Assembly (NCBI GenBank): GCA_902792635.1
Contig: CADBAG010000010.1
Location: 1-64,000, forward strand
DNA: 64,000 nt
Direction: 5' to 3'
Source of the DNA: an uncultured Prevotellaceae bacterium
Lineage (GTDB): Bacteria; Bacteroidota; Bacteroidia; Bacteroidales; Bacteroidaceae
Shown here: in pieces, positions 59,714-64,000 of the stretch
Layout: every line of letters starts with the position of its first letter
Position numbering within the stretch: position 1 is the first letter of the stretch
Notes under the pieces: model-generated
The model's database searches: none
Seen by the model: only the letters and a program-made list of their open reading frames with translations
What the model was told of the DNA's origin: nothing
Program-made: the position numbers and the translations under genes

Positions 59714-60754
59714 TTAGAATGCTGATGCTTTCAATCTCAATCCCATTGTCTCTTCGATACCGAACATGATGTTCATGTTCTCTACGGCCTGACCGACAGC
59801 ACCTTTGAGAAGGTTGTCGATACAAGAAGTGATGAGGAGCTTGTCATCGACCTTATCACAATGGACGAGCGCTTTGTTTGTGTTTACCACCTGCTTGAGG
59901 TCGAGTGCCTTGTCCACATAATGCGTGAAGGGCTGGTCCTTATAGAAGTCCTTGTATCCAGCTACGATCGTATCGAGGTCTGCATCTGTCTTCACCACCT
60001 CAGTAGCGAAGATGCCACGAGGGAAGTCGCCACGATAAGGGATGAAGTCGATGGAAGCATCGAGTGAACCTTGCACCTGGGTGAGACTCTGACGGATCTC
60101 AGGGATGTGTTGGTGTTTGAAAGCCTTGTAGATACTGAGATTGTTGGAGCGCCAGGAGAAATGCGTCGTGGCACCCGGCTTCACACCGGCCCCCGTCGAG
60201 CCCGTGATGGCATTAACGCTGACATCGCTCTTGAGTAGTCCCATCTTAGCAGCGGGGAGCAGACCAAGCTGGATGCAGGTAGCAAAGCAGCCAGGGTTGG
60301 CAACATGCATTGCAGAAGCGATCTTACTGCGATTGATCTCCGGGAGACCATAGACAAAGTCGTGCGCCTCAGGTGTGGGGTGCTGCGTGTGGACAATCTC
60401 TTTCGGAGCGAGACGGAAGTCCTGGGCGAGGTCGATGACCTTGACGTTCTCCGGGATCTCGTGCTCCTTCATGAATGCCTCGCTCTTGCCATGACCGAAG
60501 CAGAAGAACACGACATCTACCTTGTCGAAAGGCAGGTCAGAAGTGAACTTCAGGTCTGTATCGCCATAGAGTCCTTCATGGACATCTGCCACGAGGTTTC
60601 CGGCATTGCTCTCACTGTTGGCAAAGACGATCTCTGCCTGAGGGTGGTTGACCAATACACGGATCAATTCACCGCCCGTGTAACCGGCAGCGCCAAGTAT
60701 TCCTACTTTTATGAGTGAAGAGTGAGGAGTGAAGAGTGAAGAATCAAATTGCAT
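59714..60754 (-). CDS. argC: N-acetyl-gamma-glutamyl-phosphate reductase
   Basis: This enzyme reduces N-acyl-glutamyl phosphate to the semialdehyde. It has the NADP motif GILGAAGYTGGELIRVL, the active-site cysteine in NPGCFATCIQLGL and GSTGAGVKPG. The family core begins at the residues IKVGILG. The first about 15 residues here (MQFDSSLFTPHSSL) are encoded by a GAGTGAAGA-type repeat that forms one end of the inverted pair around the four-helix-bundle gene. The original start seems to have been lost and replaced by the ATG at 60754. Confidence 0.93.
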   Translation of the reverse strand: MQFDSSLFTPHSSLIKVGILGAAGYTGGELIRVLVNHPQAEIVFANSESNAGNLVADVHEGLYGDTDLKFTSDLPFDKVDVVFFCFGHGKSEAFMKEHEIPENVKVIDLAQDFRLAPKEIVHTQHPTPEAHDFVYGLPEINRSKIASAMHVANPGCFATCIQLGLLPAAKMGLLKSDVSVNAITGSTGAGVKPGATTHFSWRSNNLSIYKAFKHQHIPEIRQSLTQVQGSLDASIDFIPYRGDFPRGIFATEVVKTDADLDTIVAGYKDFYKDQPFTHYVDKALDLKQVVNTNKALVHCDKVDDKLLITSCIDNLLKGAVGQAVENMNIMFGIEETMGLRLKASAF

Positions 60755-61241
60755 AACTATTAATCAAGATTCTATTTATTGTATCTTTGTTTAGATGTCT
60801 TTATTGATGAGATTAATATCGCAATCAACTCATTACAATCAGAAGACATGCTTTCAAACATCTTACCATCAATGAATCCAGTATCCGACAATAAGTGGAG
60901 CCAATAATCGGTTTCATTTGCCTCCTTAAGACTTATGGACAACTTGTGAACGAAGTCTTGTGGACTTTGAGCAAACTCAGCCTCACGGACAGAGGCACCA
61001 ATAGAGGTGCCAGACCTTACTACCTGATGAGCAATATCATAACATCGTTTATTCTCAACAAGGTATTGGTACATTTTGATGATTCTCACAGCAAAAAGGT
61101 AACTTTTTGTGTGAAGAGGCGACTTACCTCTCTTATAACCATCTGGATCTTGATCCATTGCCTTCCTATTTTAATCGAATGAATATTACTACTTTTTGTG
61201 AGCTTCCTTATGCTTAATCATTATGATTCTTCACTCTTCAC
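60729..61241. repeat. Segment bounded by perfect 17-bp inverted repeats
   Basis: GTGAAGAGTGAAGAATC at 60729-60745 and its exact reverse complement at 61225-61241 enclose 479 bp holding the four-helix-bundle gene. Degenerate copies of the same GAGTGAAGA repeat extend outward on both sides (60713-60728 and 61242-61256). The right arm codes for the C-terminus of ArgG and the left for the N-terminus of ArgC. No target-site duplication could be defined by eye. Confidence 0.75.
60772..61158 (-). CDS. Four-helix-bundle protein (S23 family)
   Basis: This 128-residue helical protein has the family marks SYLFAVRIIKMYQYL near the start, VVRSGTSIGASVREAEFAQS in the middle and SLKEANETDYWLHLL after it. 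The family was first seen in 23S rRNA intervening sequences, and the DGR accessory protein Avd shares the fold. There is no reverse transcriptase or rRNA nearby, so its role is unknown. It interrupts argG-argC and lies inside a pair of inverted repeats, suggesting it arrived as a unit. Confidence 0.88.
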   Translation of the reverse strand: MDQDPDGYKRGKSPLHTKSYLFAVRIIKMYQYLVENKRCYDIAHQVVRSGTSIGASVREAEFAQSPQDFVHKLSISLKEANETDYWLHLLSDTGFIDGKMFESMSSDCNELIAILISSIKTSKQRYNK

Positions 61242-62447
61242 TTTTCTCTCTTCACTGAAAGGGTGTATGCCATAATAGACCTTTAATGGTGTAGAAAGGA
61301 TCTTGATAAATCCCTTGGCATCGTCTGCGGTCCATCCGTGGTTCATCTCGCCATACTCGCCGAGCTTCGACTTCGTGAGGTCATCATCACTGTCGACACC
61401 TACCGTCTGCAGCGTGTAAGGACGGAGCTTGAGGATGGCCGTGCCATTGACGTGGCGCTGTGAAGAAGTGAGGAAGGCCTCCATGTCGGGCATCACCGGC
61501 TCGAGATATTCACTCTCATGCAGGAACATGCCATACCAGTTGGCGATCTGGTCCTTCCAGTACTGCTGCCACTTGCTCAGTGTCGACTTCTCTAACAGAC
61601 GGTGAGCCTCAATGATGATCTTCGGAGCAGCAGCCTCGAAGCCCACGCGGCCCTTGATACCGATGATCGTGTCGCCTACATTGCAGTCACGGCCGATGGC
61701 ATAGCTTGCACCGATCTCCTCGATCTTCTGGATGGCTTTCACCTTGTCATCGAAATGCTCACCGTTGACAGCGTCAATCTCACCTTTCTTAAAGGTGAGG
61801 CGCAACTCTGCCTCGGGCTCCTTGGCAGTGACATGCTTCAGATAAGCGCTCTCCGGCAGGCCCTGCGTCGGGTCGAGGAGCTCACCACCGCAGATACTCG
61901 TGCCCCAGATACCTACGTTGTAACTGTATTTGAGTTTTGTGAAGTCAGCAAAGAAGCCGTGGGCATTGAGATAATCGACCTCCTCCTTACGCGACAGTTC
62001 CTTATCACGGGTCAGCGTGATGATCTCCATCTTCGGAGCCATGACCTGGAAAGTCATGTCGAAACGGATCTGATCGTTGCCGGCACCCGTAGAACCGTGT
62101 GCGATGGCATCAGCCTTGATCTCATTGGCATAGCGCGCGATAGCGATAGCCTGGAAGATACGCTCCGACGATACGGAGATAGGATAGCAGTTATTACGCA
62201 GCACATTGCCATAGATCATGTACTTCAGACTCTTGGCATAATACTCCTGGGTAACGTCAAGGGTGACATACTTCACGGCTCCAAGCTTGTAAGCATTCTC
62301 CTCGTTCTTCTTCAGCTGCTCTGCTGAGAAGCCACCGGTGTTGGCGCAAGCTGCATAGACATCCCAACCATCCTGGGAGAGTTTCATCACTGTATAAGAT
62401 GTATCCAAACCGCCACTGAAGGCGACAACCACTTTCTTCTTTGCCAT
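61221..62447 (-). CDS. argG: Argininosuccinate synthase
   Basis: This enzyme joins citrulline and aspartate using ATP. The 408 residues carry the pyrophosphate loop AFSGGLDTSYTV (about 9-20), AHGSTGAGNDQIRFD and NVGIWGTSICGGELLDP. The C-terminus, after YYGIHPFSEE, is a short tail (KVKSEES) encoded by the repeat that bounds the four-helix-bundle segment, so the natural stop codon appears to have been replaced. It lies downstream of the GNAT gene across a 36-bp inverted-repeat element. Confidence 0.95.
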   Translation of the reverse strand: MAKKKVVVAFSGGLDTSYTVMKLSQDGWDVYAACANTGGFSAEQLKKNEENAYKLGAVKYVTLDVTQEYYAKSLKYMIYGNVLRNNCYPISVSSERIFQAIAIARYANEIKADAIAHGSTGAGNDQIRFDMTFQVMAPKMEIITLTRDKELSRKEEVDYLNAHGFFADFTKLKYSYNVGIWGTSICGGELLDPTQGLPESAYLKHVTAKEPEAELRLTFKKGEIDAVNGEHFDDKVKAIQKIEEIGASYAIGRDCNVGDTIIGIKGRVGFEAAAPKIIIEAHRLLEKSTLSKWQQYWKDQIANWYGMFLHESEYLEPVMPDMEAFLTSSQRHVNGTAILKLRPYTLQTVGVDSDDDLTKSKLGEYGEMNHGWTADDAKGFIKILSTPLKVYYGIHPFSEERKVKSEES

Positions 62448-62463
62448 ATTTGTTATAAATTAA

Positions 62464-62717
62464 AGGCCTAACCAAGCCTTCCCTGAAGGGAAGGATGTTT
62501 ATTACTTTAAGCCTTGTTAGGACCGTCGTTATTAGCTATCTTATTATTTATTTTATTGTTGTCTTACTTGTTGTTGTCTTACTTGTTGTTGTCTTACTTG
62601 TTGTTGTCTTTTTATTTTGCTACCTTTGTCTTATTATGTTTATCATATTACGTTTGCACTTTCGTTTCTTGTTAACATATCAACATCCCTCCCTTTAGGG
62701 AGGGCTTGGGTAGGCCT
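62464..62717. repeat. 36-bp inverted repeats enclosing a 15-bp tandem repeat
   Basis: The sequence 62464-62499 (AGGCCTAACC at its left end, ATGTT at its right) is repeated inverted at 62682-62717 with 32 of 36 bases matching. Each arm is itself a CCTTCCC/GGGAAGG-type palindrome. Between them lies ACTTGTTGTTGTCTT tandemly repeated about three times (62558-62610). There is no gene. The element sits inside the arginine operon between the GNAT and argG. Confidence 0.75.
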
Positions 62718-62732
62718 TGTTTGGGTAGGCCC

Positions 62733-63332
62733 CTATTCCTTACCACCGTCGATCTTCTTGATTCTCTCCATCACATCCTCGGGGAGGCGGACAGGCAGGT
62801 GCTCAGCAGGATCGAAGAGCATTGCCGTGCAGATGCAGTACTGTCGGTTCGTACGATGAAGGATATCCGAGTTGATGCAACCCTCGCATCCACGCCAGAA
62901 CGACTCATCATCAGTGAGGTCCTTGAAGGTCACCGGGAGGTAACCGAGCTGTGTGTTCATCTTCATCACGGCTGAGCCACTGGTCAGCGAGAAGATCTTG
63001 GCATGCGGCCAGCGCACACGGGCGAGCGTGAATGTAAGGTTCTTGATACGCTTGGCAAGTCCGAGGCCACGATAGTCGGGATGCACGATCAGGCCCGACG
63101 TCGTGACATAATGCTTATTGCCCCAGGTCTCAATATAACTGAAACCAGCGAATTTGTCACCATCGAGGGCGATGACAGCCTTAGCCTCTCGCATCTTCGT
63201 CGCCACATACTCAGGTGAGCGCTTGGCGATGCCGGTGCCTCTCACCTTGGCAGCATCGGCAATGGTTTTCAAGATGGTGTCGACATATTTAATATGACTC
63301 TCGTCGGCAACCAATACTTTCACGTCTTTCAT
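62733..63332 (-). CDS. GNAT N-acetyltransferase, candidate N-acylglutamate synthase
   Basis: This 199-residue acyl-CoA-dependent transferase has the GNAT core motif A region VHPDYRGLGLAKRI (about 92-105, the acyl-CoA loop RGLGLA), preceded by AVIALDGDKFAGFSYIETWG. It is encoded between argR and argG and has no amino-acid-kinase domain, so it differs from classical ArgA. Its place makes it the best candidate in the window for the first step of arginine synthesis, acylation of glutamate. The acyl group (acetyl or succinyl) is uncertain. Confidence 0.75.
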   Translation of the reverse strand: MKDVKVLVADESHIKYVDTILKTIADAAKVRGTGIAKRSPEYVATKMREAKAVIALDGDKFAGFSYIETWGNKHYVTTSGLIVHPDYRGLGLAKRIKNLTFTLARVRWPHAKIFSLTSGSAVMKMNTQLGYLPVTFKDLTDDESFWRGCEGCINSDILHRTNRQYCICTAMLFDPAEHLPVRLPEDVMERIKKIDGGKE

Positions 63333-63370
63333 TTACCTACTATATATTAGAAAGTCTGTATATTATCAAA

Positions 63371-63841
63371 TCAGAAGATCAGATTATCGTGGAGCGCATC
63401 GATGATCGCATTGTGATCGGCTCCCTCCTTTATCACGATGAAGATGGTATCGTCTCCGGCAATCGTCCCCATAATCTCAGGAATGTCGCTGTTGTCGATG
63501 TTGTACGCGACACTACTGGCGTAGCCCGGTCGCGTGCGGATAACCCCCATGTTTCCGGAGAAGTTGATACTCAGGAAACCAGGGACAGTCATCATCTCAA
63601 CGGCTTTAAGCGGGGTATGGATGCGATGATACATCGTCTCGTTGGGCAGGACATACACATACTGCCCACTGATGCTCGCAGCCTTGGCCACCTTAAGCTG
63701 CTTCAGATCGCGGCTCAACGTAGCCTGGGTCACGGGAAATCCCTCGTCATGAAGCCGCTTTAACAGGTCTTCCTGACTGCTGATCTCTTCGCTTGAAAGG
63801 ATCATCTTGATGGCATCTAACCGTTGACTTTTTACCTTCAT
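63371..63841 (-). CDS. argR: Arginine repressor
   Basis: This 156-residue regulator represses arginine synthesis when arginine is bound. The N-terminal winged helix-turn-helix (about 1-70) contains SSQEDLLKRLHDEGFPVTQATLSRDL. The C-terminal oligomerisation and arginine-binding domain ends GTIAGDDTIFIVI, in which the GDD residues contact arginine. It heads the operon argR-GNAT-argG-argC-argD-proC-proB. Candidate binding sites overlap its own promoter. Confidence 0.95.
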   Translation of the reverse strand: MKVKSQRLDAIKMILSSEEISSQEDLLKRLHDEGFPVTQATLSRDLKQLKVAKAASISGQYVYVLPNETMYHRIHTPLKAVEMMTVPGFLSINFSGNMGVIRTRPGYASSVAYNIDNSDIPEIMGTIAGDDTIFIVIKEGADHNAIIDALHDNLIF

Positions 63842-63879
63842 CTAAACGCTAAACTGTATATTTATCCTATTTATGTTTG

Positions 63880-63911
63880 CAAAATTAGTATATTTGAATG
63901 ATATATGCAAA
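63880..63911 (-). promoter_or_regulatory. Promoter of the arginine operon
   Basis: The minus strand has TTTG (complement of 63908-63911), a 20-nt spacer and TAATTTTG (complement of 63880-63887), 39 nt before argR. The candidate ArgR motifs begin 2 bp upstream of the -33 box. Confidence 0.65.
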
Positions 63912-63912
63912 C

Positions 63913-63988
63913 AAATATGCAATTATTTTGCAAGTTTCCCTAATAGAATAAAACGTTTGGAATATTATCGTAATAAATATGCAATAAT
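63913..63988. promoter_or_regulatory. Candidate ArgR operator region
   Basis: AAATATGCAATTAT (63913-63926) and AAATATGCAATAAT (63975-63988) are spaced 62 bp apart, close to six helical turns. A partial copy, ATATATGCAA (63901-63910), overlaps the -33 box. The motif is shared with the proA upstream region. The rest of this end of the window holds no other feature. Confidence 0.5.
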
Positions 63989-64000
63989 CAAACATGAAAA

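Noticed and set aside
59703-59825. Upstream extension of argD
   Set aside because: It overlaps argC by 112 bp and codes for a basic tail unlike known ArgD proteins; the ATG at 59702 gives the usual N-terminus.
60772-61158. Diversity-generating retroelement accessory gene (Avd)
   Set aside because: The fold is shared, but no reverse transcriptase, template repeat or variable repeat is seen nearby.
62495-62698. Small hydrophobic protein rich in Val and Leu
   Set aside because: It is the translation of the 15-bp tandem repeat between inverted repeats, with no start context and the wrong strand for the operon.

Overview
The window looks like a chromosomal segment of a Prevotella-type Bacteroidota (Prevotellaceae). 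The reasons are a SusC/SusD polysaccharide utilisation locus under a hybrid two-component sensor, an ECF-sigma/FecR/SusCD locus, a carbamoyltransferase of the succinyl-/acetyl-ornithine type, the near absence of Shine-Dalgarno sites, and many promoters of the Bacteroidota form (TTTG, about 20 nt, TAnnTTTG). The species cannot be named from the sequence alone.

Layout. (1) 1-372: on the minus strand, the promoter and leader of an rRNA operon whose 16S gene lies just off the left edge, followed by a tandem 22-bp repeat array. (2) 384-19544: a polysaccharide utilisation locus. Reading leftward it holds a GH127/GH146 enzyme, SusC, SusD, a DUF4859 lipoprotein, a BACON/zincin lipoprotein, a GH27 alpha-galactosidase and a hybrid two-component regulator. 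A GH127 beta-L-arabinofuranosidase is transcribed divergently. Two beta-L-arabinofuranosidase-type enzymes, an alpha-galactosidase and a putative metallopeptidase together suggest a hydroxyproline-rich plant glycoprotein (extensin-like) as substrate. (3) 19618-31820: a surface-glycan assembly locus with two paralogous polytopic membrane proteins, several glycosyltransferases, a LicD transferase, a cytidylyltransferase/epimerase pair, a secreted GH43-like protein and a Wzx-type flippase. (4) 31827-34992: an AAA ATPase and a heavy-metal P-type ATPase. A structured element and a second 22-bp repeat array follow. (5) 35602-45993: glycerol and glycerol-3-phosphate use (glpA, glpB, glpC, glpK, glpF, an outer-membrane beta-barrel, a GlpR/DeoR regulator), then a PlsB-like acyltransferase and a lipoprotein.

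(6) 46005-63841: arginine and proline synthesis on the minus strand (argR, a GNAT, argG, a four-helix-bundle gene, argC, argD, proC, proB, and further left proA and argF'). It is interrupted by a plus-strand ECF sigma/FecR/SusC/SusD/thioredoxin module (48538-56618). A motif AAATATGCAAT(T/A)AT recurs upstream of argR and proA and is a candidate ArgR site.

The arginine operon carries two insertion-like features. One is a four-helix-bundle gene enclosed by perfect 17-bp inverted repeats that reach into argG and the argC start. The other is a pair of 36-bp inverted repeats between argG and the GNAT. Several families of short intergenic palindromes are dispersed over the window. No tRNA, CRISPR array, integrase or transposase was seen.
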